A DNA stretch of 64,000 nt from Nocardia vermiculata NBRC 100427 (GTDB lineage: Bacteria; Actinomycetota; Actinomycetes; Mycobacteriales; Mycobacteriaceae), in the NCBI RefSeq assembly GCF_001613265.1, contig NZ_BDCA01000001.1, positions 620,001 to 684,000 of the forward strand, in the 5' to 3' direction. The number at the start of each line of letters is the position of its first letter. The first letter of the stretch is position 1. Under the pieces are notes generated by a model. That model made no database searches, was not told the origin of the DNA, and worked only from the letters and a program-made list of their open reading frames with translations. Below, one piece after another: positions 56,083 through 64,000 of the stretch. The position numbers and the translations under genes were made by a program.

Positions 56083-58008
56083 ATGACTCCCCGCTCATCC
56101 GATCCTGCCGCCACGACCTTCGAGTCGATCGGCGTCTCCGCCCCGCTGGTGGAGGCCCTCACCCGCCGCGGCTTCAGCACACCGTTGCCGATTCAGTCGG
56201 CCACCCTGCCGGATACCTTGTCCGGGCGCGACGTCCTCGGGCGTGGCCGGACCGGCAGCGGCAAAACCCTGGCCTTCTCCATTCCACTGGTGGACCGGCT
56301 GGCCCGGCTCGACCAGCGGACCGCTCCGGGCCATCCGGCCGGCTTGGTACTCGCACCCACCCGGGAACTCGCGACCCAGATCGCCGCGACCCTGACACCG
56401 CTCACCGCGGCCTGCGGGCTGCGGGTCGTCACCATCTTCGGCGGGGTGCCGCAGTCTCGTCAGGTCCGCGAGTTGCGTGCGGGCGCCGATATCGTCGTCG
56501 CCTGCCCGGGCCGGCTCGAAGATCTGATCAAACAGGGGCTGGTCACCCTCGACCAGGTACTCATCACCGTGCTCGACGAGGCCGACCACATGGCCGACCT
56601 GGGATTCCTGCCGGGCGTGACCCGTATTCTGGCCGCGACTCCGCCGGACGGGCAGCGGATGCTGTTCTCCGCCACCCTCGACAACGGCGTGAACAAACTG
56701 GTGCAGCGTTTCCTGCGTAACCCGCTGTCGCACTCCGTGGACGAGGCGCATTCGCCGGTTCCGGCGATGACCCACCATGTTTTCGAGGTCACCGACGGCG
56801 AGGCCAAGCGTGCCCTGGTGCAGACCCTCGCCTCGGGCACCGGCCGCCGAATCCTGTTCATGCGCACCAAACATCACGCCCGTCGCCTGGCTCGGCAGCT
56901 GACCACCGCCGGAATTCCCGCGGCCGACCTGCACGGCAATCTGTCGCAGGTCGCACGCGACCGTAATCTGGCGGCCTTCGCCGACGGCAGCACGCGGGTA
57001 CTGGTGGCGACCGATATCGCCGCACGCGGTGTCCATGTCGACGATGTGGAGTTGGTCGTGCACGTCGACCCGCCCGCCGAGCACAAGGCGTACCTGCATC
57101 GGTCCGGGCGCACCGCACGCGCGGGCAGCACCGGGGATGTCGTCACGATCATGCTGCCCGAGCAGCGCAAGGATGTGTCGATACTGCTGCGCAAGGCCGG
57201 ACTGGAGGTACGGCCGCAGCAGGTGACGTCGAAGTCCGAGCCGGTCTCCGCTCTCGTCGGCACCGTGGCGCCGCTCACCGCGCCGCCCGCTCCGAAAACC
57301 GGTTCGGCCGAAGGTCATCCGGGCCCCGCCAAGAAGAATTCACGGCGGGCGCAGGGGAATTCACGTCGAGGTGGGAACTTCGCCACCGCGGGCGAGCGGG
57401 AACCCGGCCGACGCGGCCGGCGCGGGCCATCCGCGCACGGGCGTTCCGACGGCGGCTCCCAGTCGGCGGCACCCACGCATTCGACCGGATCCGAGTACGG
57501 CACACGTGTTCGCTCCTCGGCCGACGGCGCGGTCGGCACCGGCCGACGCGCGAAGACGCGGGCGCGGCGCGAGGCCGGACCAGCCTCCGCCACCTACACC
57601 ACGTCCTCGGATACCCACCCGGCCTCCGGGACTCGCGGCCGTCGCGAGGACTCCGGCGCGCGCCCTGCGGCGCAGGCACGTGGTGCGGACAGACGAACCT
57701 CCGGAAGTGACCGCACCGGGAGCGGCCCGAGCCGCCAGTCCGGCGGGGGTACCCCGAGCCGTGGGCGGATTGCTCGCGACCACCGCGGTAGCGAGGACCG
57801 TACCCAGGATCGCCAGCGCGGCCGTGGTGAGGCTCCCGGCCGCACCGGTCACCGAGACGCACCCCGGGGCCGCAACGAGGAATCGGCGCGGGCCGACTCG
57901 AGGTCCCACCCCAGCGCAGCCCCGGTCCGTGCCGGCAGCCGGCGCGGCGGCGCGAAGCATGCGGGCCCGCACCGCCGTGCCGCGTCCGGTGATCGGGCCC
58001 GCGGTTAA
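56083..58008 (+). CDS. DEAD-box RNA helicase with basic RGG-rich tail
   Basis: A 641-residue ATP-dependent RNA helicase that remodels structured RNA or ribosomal precursors. The Q motif FSTPLPIQSATLPD, motif I GRTGSGKT (55-62), APTREL, DEADHM (165-170), LFSATLD, and helicase-C motifs VATDIAARGVHV and HRSGRTARAG are all present. From ~390 onward the chain is disordered and rich in Arg, Gly, Ser and Pro with RGG-like patches, giving RNA affinity. Actinobacterial proteins of this kind resemble RhlE and are often cold- or stress-induced, which is inference here. The ATG was chosen because the Q-motif lead-in begins there. It diverges from the GT39 gene across 291 bp. Confidence 0.95.
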   Translation: MTPRSSDPAATTFESIGVSAPLVEALTRRGFSTPLPIQSATLPDTLSGRDVLGRGRTGSGKTLAFSIPLVDRLARLDQRTAPGHPAGLVLAPTRELATQIAATLTPLTAACGLRVVTIFGGVPQSRQVRELRAGADIVVACPGRLEDLIKQGLVTLDQVLITVLDEADHMADLGFLPGVTRILAATPPDGQRMLFSATLDNGVNKLVQRFLRNPLSHSVDEAHSPVPAMTHHVFEVTDGEAKRALVQTLASGTGRRILFMRTKHHARRLARQLTTAGIPAADLHGNLSQVARDRNLAAFADGSTRVLVATDIAARGVHVDDVELVVHVDPPAEHKAYLHRSGRTARAGSTGDVVTIMLPEQRKDVSILLRKAGLEVRPQQVTSKSEPVSALVGTVAPLTAPPAPKTGSAEGHPGPAKKNSRRAQGNSRRGGNFATAGEREPGRRGRRGPSAHGRSDGGSQSAAPTHSTGSEYGTRVRSSADGAVGTGRRAKTRARREAGPASATYTTSSDTHPASGTRGRREDSGARPAAQARGADRRTSGSDRTGSGPSRQSGGGTPSRGRIARDHRGSEDRTQDRQRGRGEAPGRTGHRDAPRGRNEESARADSRSHPSAAPVRAGSRRGGAKHAGPHRRAASGDRARG

Positions 58009-58319
58009 CCGGTGACCTTCAGGCCGACGACGGCGCCGACGATCACCACCAGCAGGACAATCTTCACCAGGGAGGCTTGTTCGGCGCCCGTCACCATCGC
58101 GTACAGCACGGTGAGCGCGGCGCCGATCCCGACCCATATCGCATAGGACGTGCCGATCGGCAGGGTGCGCATCGCGTACGCCAGCCCCGACATGGATCCG
58201 AGCAAAGCGATCGCGAAGACCAACGACGGCACCAGCCTGGTGAAACCGTGGGATTTTCCCAATGCGGTGGCCCAGACGGCCTCGAGACCCCCGGACAAGA
58301 TCAGTACTATCCACGCCAT
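58005..58319 (-). CDS. Small multidrug-resistance transporter, Gdx/SugE-like
   Basis: A 104-residue four-helix inner-membrane exporter that works as a dual-topology dimer. The essential Glu is E13 in LSGGLEAVWATALGKS. The following HGFTRLVPSLVF and the LPIGTSYAIWVGIGAALTVLY loop-helix are typical of SMR proteins. The GLE.VWA..L..S.GFT pattern favours the guanidinium-exporter (Gdx/SugE) branch over the EmrE drug-export branch. The ATG at 58319 fits the usual ~105-residue length; an ATG three codons earlier is possible. Its 3' end overlaps the converging helicase gene by 4 bp. No ykkC-type guanidine riboswitch is evident upstream. Confidence 0.88.
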   Translation of the reverse strand: MAWIVLILSGGLEAVWATALGKSHGFTRLVPSLVFAIALLGSMSGLAYAMRTLPIGTSYAIWVGIGAALTVLYAMVTGAEQASLVKIVLLVVIVGAVVGLKVTG

Positions 58320-58533
58320 AGTCAGCATTCCTTTCGGAAATACCGTCTTGTCGGGGTCCGGGTACGGTTGCGATCGTCCGGCCGACCGCGGAACGCGGCC
58401 TGTAGAGCAGAGCTTACCCATCGATGCACCGGCCGGCCTGCACCCGCGACGACCTGGTGGGGCGATTCACACCGCCCCACCAGGGTCGCCTCAGATCAGC
58501 AGCCGCACGCGACCGCAGCGGCTGCCGAGCCCG

Positions 58534-59232
58534 TCACTTCGCTGGGAAGGGCTCGTTGATCGTCGTGAAGTACTGTGCCGCACCGAGAATCGCGGCCGGT
58601 GCGGTCACCAGCAGCTGTCCCGCCACAGTCCCCAGAGCTCCGATCGCGACGATGCCGCCGAGGCAGCCGACCACCGCCGCGGGGACGAACGGACCGAACA
58701 TCCCGACGATGGTGGCAGCAGCGACCGTCGCACCGGCGATACCACCGAGCAGGCATCCGACACCGCTGCCGGCCAGCCCGCCGACCAGGGTTCCGATGGT
58801 GGCACCGGCGGTGAGTGTGCTGGTCAGCCTGCTCCAGGCGGCCTGCTCACGGTCGTATGGCGTCTTCCACGGTGCCGAGTCCTGGTACGGCAGCGCGACG
58901 GGACGGTAGATCGCGTGCGCGGCATCCAGGCGGGGAGTCAGCGTCGCCGTGCGGCCGTCGATGTCGGCGTCGATCGGGAAGACGAAATCGTCGACCCGGA
59001 ACGACAGGTCGGTGCCCGCGAGCACGGTCCCATCGGCAGCCTCGATCCTGAAGATTCCGTCGTCGTCGACCAGCGAGCCCGCATCGGTCTCGATGATCGT
59101 GGCGGCACCGGTGGTGGTGGCGGTGTAGTTCACCGCCGGGTCCGGGGTGTCCGCCGGAGCGACTCCAGTCGATACAACAGTGAATCCAACAGTCGCGGCC
59201 AGCAGTGTGCCTACGACATTCAGTTTCCTCAT
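58534..59232 (-). CDS. Secreted protein, DUF8020-like
   Basis: A 232-residue exported protein. The N-terminus (MRKLNVVGTLLAATVGFTVVSTGVAPADT) is a signal peptide with likely cleavage after ...GVAPA. The middle (YTATTTGAATIIETDAGSL...IEAADGTVLAG...FVFPIDADI) looks like beta-rich repeats. APWKTPYDREQAAWSRLTST begins a C-terminal region of Gly/Ala-rich hydrophobic helices (GTLVGGLAGSGVGCLLGGI). This layout resembles the DUF8020 secreted proteins widespread in Nocardia, whose function is unknown. The hydrophobic tail suggests membrane association. It is 50 bp downstream of the MFS gene in the same direction but with its own leader, so co-transcription is uncertain. Confidence 0.75.
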   Translation of the reverse strand: MRKLNVVGTLLAATVGFTVVSTGVAPADTPDPAVNYTATTTGAATIIETDAGSLVDDDGIFRIEAADGTVLAGTDLSFRVDDFVFPIDADIDGRTATLTPRLDAAHAIYRPVALPYQDSAPWKTPYDREQAAWSRLTSTLTAGATIGTLVGGLAGSGVGCLLGGIAGATVAAATIVGMFGPFVPAAVVGCLGGIVAIGALGTVAGQLLVTAPAAILGAAQYFTTINEPFPAK

Positions 59233-59282
59233 CGGTGTGCTTTCTGTTCGAGTAGCGGGCGAGCCTGCCCGCCGGGGAGCCG

Positions 59283-60581
59283 CTATACGGTTGCGGCGAG
59301 CCCGTCTTCGGTGGATGGGCGGTCATCCGGAATTTGCTGCGACGGCTCCCGGGCGAAGATCAGCATCGCCGCGGCGCCCACCACACACAGCACCGTCATC
59401 GTGATGAAACCGCCGTCGTAGGTCCCGGTCCGAGTCACCACGAAACCCATGACCGACGGCGCGACGATCCCGGCGAGCGCGAAGCAGGCATCCGCCAGGC
59501 CGGCCGCCGTACCGGGCTGGGTCGGCGCCGCGTCGATCGCGGCGACCCACCAGATGCCGCCGGTGACGAAGCCGAAGCCGACGCCGGCCGAGATACAGAT
59601 CACGGCGACGGTCAGGTTGCCGCCGACCAGCGGAATCGGCAGCACCGACAGGCCCGCGAGTAGCAGCGCCACGCCGATGATGACGAATCGCGACCGAACG
59701 CTGCGAGTGCGCTTGTAGACGCGGTCGACGATGACCCCGCCCGCCAGCGCGCCGACCACCCCGGCGGCCCACGGCGCGATCGAGAAGCCTCCGACTTCCT
59801 TGATCGACAGCTCGAATTCACCTTCCAGGTACTGCGGGAGCCAGTACATGAAGGCCCAGAACATGAAGCCCCACGAGAAATAGCCGAGGCCCACGAGCCA
59901 CAGGTTGCGGTTGCGCAGGATCTGACCCCAGTCGACCTTCTCCTGATGGCCGCTGTCCTCACCGTCCTGCTGCCCCGCCCGGATGTAGCGCAACTCTTCC
60001 TCGGAAACGAACGACGCCTCACTGGGCGAGTTCTTCAACGACGGGAGAGCCACGGCCACCCAAGCGATTCCGGCGACGGCGAGGATCCAGAACATGCCCT
60101 TCCACCCCGCGAAAGCGATCAGCTGGGTCAGGATCGGGCCGCCGACGAGCAGGCTGCCCGAGACGGCGACACCGCCGATGAGCGCTAGTGCCTTGCCCCG
60201 CTCCTGTACCGGCAACCACCGGCTGGTGATCCTGGTCGCGGCCGGGAAGCACGGCGCCTCACCGGAACCGAGGACGATGCGCAACAGGATGAGCCCGATG
60301 AACCCGCCGGCGAAGGGCGTCAGTGCCGTGGCCGCGGCCCAGATGAACATGCCGCCGATGAGGACTCGGCGCGCACCGAACCGGTCGACCATCGGCCCCG
60401 ACAGCAGTGCGAAGAGCATGTAGCCGATGGAGAATGCGGAGCTGATGATTCCGTATTGTCCTGCGGTGATTCCGAATTCACTCTTCAGATCACTGGCTGC
60501 GTAGGATATGGCGCTGCGGTCGATATAGTTCACCACCACCAATCCCAGAATGATGGCGATAGTCAGCCAACGCGATTTCAT
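59283..60581 (-). CDS. MFS transporter, anion:cation symporter type
   Basis: A 432-residue twelve-helix importer. The opening MKSRWLTIAIILGLVVVNYIDRSAISYA, with DRS after helix 1, and GYMLFALLSGPMVDRFGARRVL are typical of the anion:cation symporter branch, which brings in organic acids such as hexuronates, phthalate or related anions. The central loop holds the acidic EEELRYIRAGQQDGEDSG segment. As the last gene of the operon after FAD oxidoreductase, cyclic amidohydrolase and CoA transferase (28-bp gap), it probably imports the substrate or an acid intermediate of that pathway. Confidence 0.92.
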   Translation of the reverse strand: MKSRWLTIAIILGLVVVNYIDRSAISYAASDLKSEFGITAGQYGIISSAFSIGYMLFALLSGPMVDRFGARRVLIGGMFIWAAATALTPFAGGFIGLILLRIVLGSGEAPCFPAATRITSRWLPVQERGKALALIGGVAVSGSLLVGGPILTQLIAFAGWKGMFWILAVAGIAWVAVALPSLKNSPSEASFVSEEELRYIRAGQQDGEDSGHQEKVDWGQILRNRNLWLVGLGYFSWGFMFWAFMYWLPQYLEGEFELSIKEVGGFSIAPWAAGVVGALAGGVIVDRVYKRTRSVRSRFVIIGVALLLAGLSVLPIPLVGGNLTVAVICISAGVGFGFVTGGIWWVAAIDAAPTQPGTAAGLADACFALAGIVAPSVMGFVVTRTGTYDGGFITMTVLCVVGAAAMLIFAREPSQQIPDDRPSTEDGLAATV

Positions 60582-60609
60582 AGCGAACTCCTAGTAGAGT
60601 TGTGGCAGG

Positions 60610-61827
60610 TCAGACGACCCCGCGCGACCGCAGCTTGTCGATATCCTCGGAGCTGCGCCCGAGGTGAGTGAGGACGTCGTCGGTGTCGGCACCCACGGCT
60701 CGTCCGGTGTGACGGATGGCGCCCGGGGTACGCCCCATTCGCCACATCACGTTCTGCATCCGCATCGGCCCGAGTTCGTCGTCGGAGACGGTGGTGATCA
60801 TGTCGGTGGCGACGACCTGCGGGTCGCGCAACAGATCGCTCGGCTTGTATACCGGCGCGACTGCCGCCCCGGCCTCCTCGAACAGGTCTATGACCTGGTC
60901 GCGGGTGCGTTCGGCGATCCAGTCGCCGACATAGCGATCCAGCAGGTCCGCATGTTCGGCGCGGGTGCGGCCCGTCGCGAACCATTCCTCGTCGATCACC
61001 TCGGGATGCCCCACCAGGCGCAACACCCGTTCGGCGATCGCCTGTGCGCTGGTCGAGATCGCGACCCAGTTCCCGTCCGCGGTGCGGTACAGGTTTCTAG
61101 GGGCGTTGTTCTGCGACCGGTTCCCGGTCCGTTCCTGATCGATCCCCAGCTGGTCGGCGTAGATGACTCCGGGACCGACCGCAGTCATGATCGGGGTGAG
61201 CAGATCGAGGTCGATCTCCTGTCCGGTCCCGCCGTTGCGTTCGCGATCGAACAGCGCCATCGAGATCGCCGCCGATCCGGCGACACCCGCGATCGAATCC
61301 GCGAGGCCGAAGGCGGGCAGCGTGGGCGGCCCCTCCGGACCACCGGTCAGATGGGCGAAACCGCTCATCGATTCGACCAGCGTGCCGAATGCCGGGCGCT
61401 TGGCGTAGGGGCCCGTCTGACCGAATCCCGTGACGCGCAGCATGATCAGTCCCGGGTTGCGCCGGGTCAGCTCCTGGTAGGACAGCCCCCAGCGCTCGAA
61501 GGTGCCGGGGCGGAAGTTCTCGACCACGACATCGGCCTCGGCTGCCAGCTCCCGGAAGATGTCCTGTCCCTCCGGAGTACCGAGGTTCAGCGTGATCGTC
61601 TGCTTGTTGCGGCTGATCATCTTCCACCACAGTGGAGTTCCGTCCTTGTCCAGGCCGTGACCGCGCATGCCGTCCGGCTTGGCCGGATGTTCGATCTTGA
61701 TGACCTCGGCACCGAAATCACCCAGGATCTGCGCCGAGAGCGGTCCGGCCAGGATGGTGGAGGCGTCGAGAACCTTGATACCGCGCAACGGGCCCGCGGG
61801 ACCGTCCCCGGCTGCTTGCACACTCAC
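60610..61827 (-). CDS. CaiB/BaiF-type CoA transferase (class III)
   Basis: A 405-residue CoA transferase that activates a carboxylic acid by moving CoA from another acyl-CoA. The N-terminal fold reads LRGIKVLDASTILAGPLSAQILGDFGAEVIKIEHP, with R/NKQTITLNL, VVVENFRPGTFERWGL and the VTGFGQTGPYAKRPAF loop typical of the family. The substrate-binding domain includes RNLYRTADGNWVAIST. The GTG start, chosen over longer frames, has a GGAGGG site 4 nt upstream. It sits 10 bp after the cyclic amidohydrolase and before the MFS gene, so it likely makes the CoA ester of the acid produced by ring opening. Confidence 0.92.
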   Translation of the reverse strand: MSVQAAGDGPAGPLRGIKVLDASTILAGPLSAQILGDFGAEVIKIEHPAKPDGMRGHGLDKDGTPLWWKMISRNKQTITLNLGTPEGQDIFRELAAEADVVVENFRPGTFERWGLSYQELTRRNPGLIMLRVTGFGQTGPYAKRPAFGTLVESMSGFAHLTGGPEGPPTLPAFGLADSIAGVAGSAAISMALFDRERNGGTGQEIDLDLLTPIMTAVGPGVIYADQLGIDQERTGNRSQNNAPRNLYRTADGNWVAISTSAQAIAERVLRLVGHPEVIDEEWFATGRTRAEHADLLDRYVGDWIAERTRDQVIDLFEEAGAAVAPVYKPSDLLRDPQVVATDMITTVSDDELGPMRMQNVMWRMGRTPGAIRHTGRAVGADTDDVLTHLGRSSEDIDKLRSRGVV

Positions 61828-61837
61828 CGCACCCTCC

Positions 61838-63307
61838 TCAGTACGGACGGGCCAGGTAGCGGCCCGTCGGATCACCGGTGACCGCACCGTCGGTCAGGAC
61901 TCGGTTACCGCGAACGAAGGTGTCGGTGACCGCGGCGCTCAGTTCGAAGCCCTCGAACGGGGTGTACTCCTGAGTGGACTCCGACTCCGCGGCCCGCACG
62001 GTCCAGGTGCGCGCCGGATCGACGATCGCGATATCGGCGTCGCCGCCGACCGTCAAGCGCCCCTTGCCGGGCAGGCCGTAGCGGTCGGCCGGATTCGACG
62101 CGGTGAGCTGGGCGATGCGCCGCAGCGACAGTCCGCGCCGGGTGCCCTCGGTGATCAGCCCGGGCAGCAGGTATTCGGTACCGCCGAAGCCGGACTTGGC
62201 GGCGAACACATCGTCGCGATCCTCGCCGAATTTCACCTCGTCCTTGCAGCAGGCATGATCGGAGACGACCCAGTCGATATCGCCGGCCAGCAGATGCTCC
62301 CACAGCGCCTCGACGTCCTCGCGCGGGCGGATCGGCGGATTCACCTTGGCTCCCAGCCCGTTCACATTGTCGATATCGGTGAGCAAGTGGCCGATGGTGA
62401 CCTCACGCCGGAAGTTCACGTGCGGGAACGCCGCCGCCATCTTCATGGCGGCCTTCAGTGCCTTCGCCGAACTCAGATGCAGCAGATTGATATTCGGGAG
62501 ACCGGTCTCGTCGGCCAGGAACGAGGCGATGGTGACGGCCAGGCCCTCGGAGTGCTGCGGCCGGGAGGCACTATAGGCGGCCAGTCCGCTCAGCGTCCCC
62601 TCCTGCTCCACGAGCTTGGTGTAGGCACTCATGATCTCGGCGGTCTCGCAGTGCAACGACAGCGAGATGTGCTCGGCGAGTTCGGGGTACTGCTCACGGG
62701 CCCGCTGCACTCCACGCATGACGAACTCGAAATGCGCGATGTCGTAGCGCTCGTCCTCCGGGATCATCAGGAAGTCGCTCTGCGAGGTCGAGCGCCCGTG
62801 CAGACCGTGGCTGCCGTAGAACATGAAGATCTTGAACGAGGTCACGCCCTGGCCGGAGGCCAGGTCGGGAATCTCACCGATGTGCTGCTTCGACATCGGC
62901 GCGAGGTGGAAGGCGTAGTCGATATAGCTGCGCCCCGCCGAGGCATCGAGTACCTCGGGGAAGAAGTCGGCGTAGGCGCCGCCCTTGTTCAGGTAGTACT
63001 GCCCGGTGCGCATGTAGGTCAGGGCGGTGGTGACCCCGCCCTGCGCGCTGGCGCGGGATTCGGTGAGCGTGTCCTCGGCGAGCGGGTTGTAGATGCCCCA
63101 GTGCTGATGCGCATCCACCACACCGGGGAATACGAGCTTGCCGGTGGCATCGACGGTCTCGATGCGCTCCGGGTTCTCCGGGCGCAGGTCCGGCCCGATC
63201 GCGGCGATCTTCCCGTCCACGACGAGGACGTCGGCGGTCTCGCCCGCTTCGGGTGCCTCGGCGTCGGGTCGGACGACGGTGCCGTTCTTGATCAGGTAGT
63301 TGGTCAT
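61838..63307 (-). CDS. Cyclic amidohydrolase (dihydropyrimidinase/allantoinase-like)
   Basis: A 489-residue binuclear-metal hydrolase that opens cyclic amides or imides. Metal-binding residues are visible: HxH in VVDAHQHW (H67, H69), a lysine for carboxylation in TSFKIFMFYG (K159), H219 in LHCETAE, H277 in LLHLSS and D350 in WVVSDHACC. The spacing fits the hydantoinase/dihydroorotase clade, but the ring-specificity loops are not diagnostic, so hydantoin, dihydropyrimidine, allantoin or cyclic imide are all possible. It lies between the FAD oxidoreductase (40 bp) and the CoA transferase (10 bp) in one operon. Confidence 0.9.
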   Translation of the reverse strand: MTNYLIKNGTVVRPDAEAPEAGETADVLVVDGKIAAIGPDLRPENPERIETVDATGKLVFPGVVDAHQHWGIYNPLAEDTLTESRASAQGGVTTALTYMRTGQYYLNKGGAYADFFPEVLDASAGRSYIDYAFHLAPMSKQHIGEIPDLASGQGVTSFKIFMFYGSHGLHGRSTSQSDFLMIPEDERYDIAHFEFVMRGVQRAREQYPELAEHISLSLHCETAEIMSAYTKLVEQEGTLSGLAAYSASRPQHSEGLAVTIASFLADETGLPNINLLHLSSAKALKAAMKMAAAFPHVNFRREVTIGHLLTDIDNVNGLGAKVNPPIRPREDVEALWEHLLAGDIDWVVSDHACCKDEVKFGEDRDDVFAAKSGFGGTEYLLPGLITEGTRRGLSLRRIAQLTASNPADRYGLPGKGRLTVGGDADIAIVDPARTWTVRAAESESTQEYTPFEGFELSAAVTDTFVRGNRVLTDGAVTGDPTGRYLARPY

Positions 63308-63347
63308 ACTCTCGTTCCTTCTGCTCTATGACGAGTAGGCGAATAGG

Positions 63348-64000
63348 TCAGGCGGCGGCCTGCACGTGCTCGGCCGCGAGGTAGGCGAGGCCGAGCGCGG
63401 TGATGAGCCCGTTGCCGGCGAGGTAGCCGCCGGCCCCGTGGCCCGAGATCCCGATCGCCGCGCCGCCGGAGGCGTAGAGGCCCGGGATCGGTGTCCCGCT
63501 CGCCAGGACCCGCGCGTGTTCGTCCACCACCAGGCCGCCCTGGGTGTGGAACAGTGCCGGCGTGATCGCGATGGCGACGTACGGCGCGGCCAGCGGATAC
63601 CGCCGGTCCACTCGGCCCTGCCGATCGGGTTCCGCACCACCGGCCGCGCGCTGGGCCGCGGCCAGCTCGTCGGCGAGTGCATCCGCGGGCACCCCGATGG
63701 CTTCGGCCAGTTCCTCGGCCGACCCGGCACGAATCAGTGAGCCGCCCGCGGCGGCGGTCCGGAAGTCGTCGAATCGTGAGCACAGCTCTTCGATGTGCTC
63801 GTCGATGACGATCCAACCGGCCGCACCGGGCTGGGCGGCGAGGATGGCGGCGAACTCCGAATATCCGGTCGATTCGGGTGCGAAGCGCCGTCCCTCTCGA
63901 TTGACAATAATGCCACCGTGCACAACCGTGGCCCAACCGACCAGGGTCTGACTCCGTGAGGACAGCGCGGCATGCCCTTGATAGGCATCCAGAAATGCGG
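63348..64000 (-). CDS. FAD-dependent oxidoreductase (flavocytochrome-c-like), 3' part only
   Basis: The gene runs off the right end of the window; the reading frame is open to base 63998. The visible ~217 residues are the C-terminal part of a FAD-binding-2/flavocytochrome-c family enzyme: HGGIIVNREGRRFAPES, the capping segment AAPYVAIAITPALFHTQGGLVVDEHARVL, and the terminal FAD-binding IPGLYASGGAAIGISGHG, then GGYLAGNGLITALGLA. Relatives include fumarate reductases, 3-ketosteroid dehydrogenases and tricarballylate dehydrogenase, so it could desaturate or reduce an organic acid or ring. It is the first visible gene of the catabolic operon. Confidence 0.88.
   Translation of the reverse strand, partial: AFLDAYQGHAALSSRSQTLVGWATVVHGGIIVNREGRRFAPESTGYSEFAAILAAQPGAAGWIVIDEHIEELCSRFDDFRTAAAGGSLIRAGSAEELAEAIGVPADALADELAAAQRAAGGAEPDRQGRVDRRYPLAAPYVAIAITPALFHTQGGLVVDEHARVLASGTPIPGLYASGGAAIGISGHGAGGYLAGNGLITALGLAYLAAEHVQAAA

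Noticed and set aside
58320..58533. Guanidine (ykkC) riboswitch before the Gdx-like SMR gene
   Set aside because: The conserved ykkC motifs could not be found in the upstream minus-strand sequence.
1..64000. CRISPR arrays, tRNA/rRNA genes, prophage or insertion sequences
   Set aside because: Scanned by eye for direct repeats with spacers, CCA-ending cloverleafs, transposases and integrases; none was convincing. The 75-bp repeats have no spacers.

Overview
The window is a GC-rich chromosomal segment of a mycolic-acid-type actinobacterium, most likely Nocardia or a close relative. The evidence is ordinary housekeeping synteny of the Mycobacterium/Rhodococcus/Nocardia type (tig-clpP1-clpP2-clpX; valS-folC-DUF4233-ndk-rne-rplU-rpmA-obg-proB), an EspG chaperone beside a PE/PPE-like gene pair, an Rv2249c-Rv2252-like cluster, and a KstR-type operator. 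Calls rest on reading motifs and family resemblance by eye; no database search was possible. No tRNA, rRNA, CRISPR array, prophage or complete insertion sequence was seen.

Layout. 1-5.3 kb: the 3' end of a RecQ-type helicase with a phosphoribosyltransferase-like tail, a standalone LigD-type polymerase domain, an NTF2-like gene and a 2-hydroxyacid dehydrogenase around paired palindromes, an O-methyltransferase and a DUF4254-like gene. 5.5-15.9 kb: the most unusual region, a tightly overlapping seven-gene minus-strand operon. It encodes a PEP-synthase-like phosphotransferase, a fatty acyl-AMP ligase fused to a nucleotidyltransferase, a small ACP, a thioester-reductase-like SDR, an NDK-like protein, an AfsA-type butenolide synthase and a UbiA prenyltransferase. 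A good promoter and a perfect 10-bp-arm inverted repeat lie in front of it. 16.0-18.5 kb: EspG, 75-bp tandem repeats, and a PE-like/PPE-like pair.

18.6-31.5 kb: a minus-strand housekeeping block (proB, obg, rpmA, rplU, rne, ndk, DUF4233, folC, valS) with strong hairpins after rpmA and rne. 31.9-36.8 kb: a lipid kinase and AGPS-like flavoprotein divergent from a TetR regulator and glpD, with a palindrome between them. 36.9-44.7 kb: accessory metabolism, including VOC and Ig-like proteins, fdhF/fdhD, a ketosteroid isomerase under a perfect KstR-consensus site, a MarR-mycothiol-isomerase-like pair and a carboxymuconolactone-decarboxylase-like protein. 44.7-50.3 kb: clpX, clpP2, clpP1, tig and an FKBP lipoprotein. 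50.4-59.2 kb: phosphoketolase, a degenerate condensation-domain-like protein, a GT39-type glycosyltransferase, a DEAD-box helicase, an SMR transporter and a secreted DUF8020-like protein. 59.3 kb to the end: a catabolic minus-strand operon (FAD oxidoreductase, cyclic amidohydrolase, CoA transferase, MFS importer) whose promoter lies outside the window.

How the genes work together. The 5.5-15.9 kb operon plausibly loads a fatty acid onto its own ACP, reduces or condenses it with a glycolytic phosphate by AfsA chemistry, and decorates it by phosphoryl, nucleotidyl or prenyl transfer to give an undescribed lipid or butenolide-like metabolite. This is inference. The EspG/PE/PPE set is a self-contained type VII secretion cargo-and-chaperone unit. 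The last operon probably opens a cyclic amide or imide and channels the acid to CoA metabolism.
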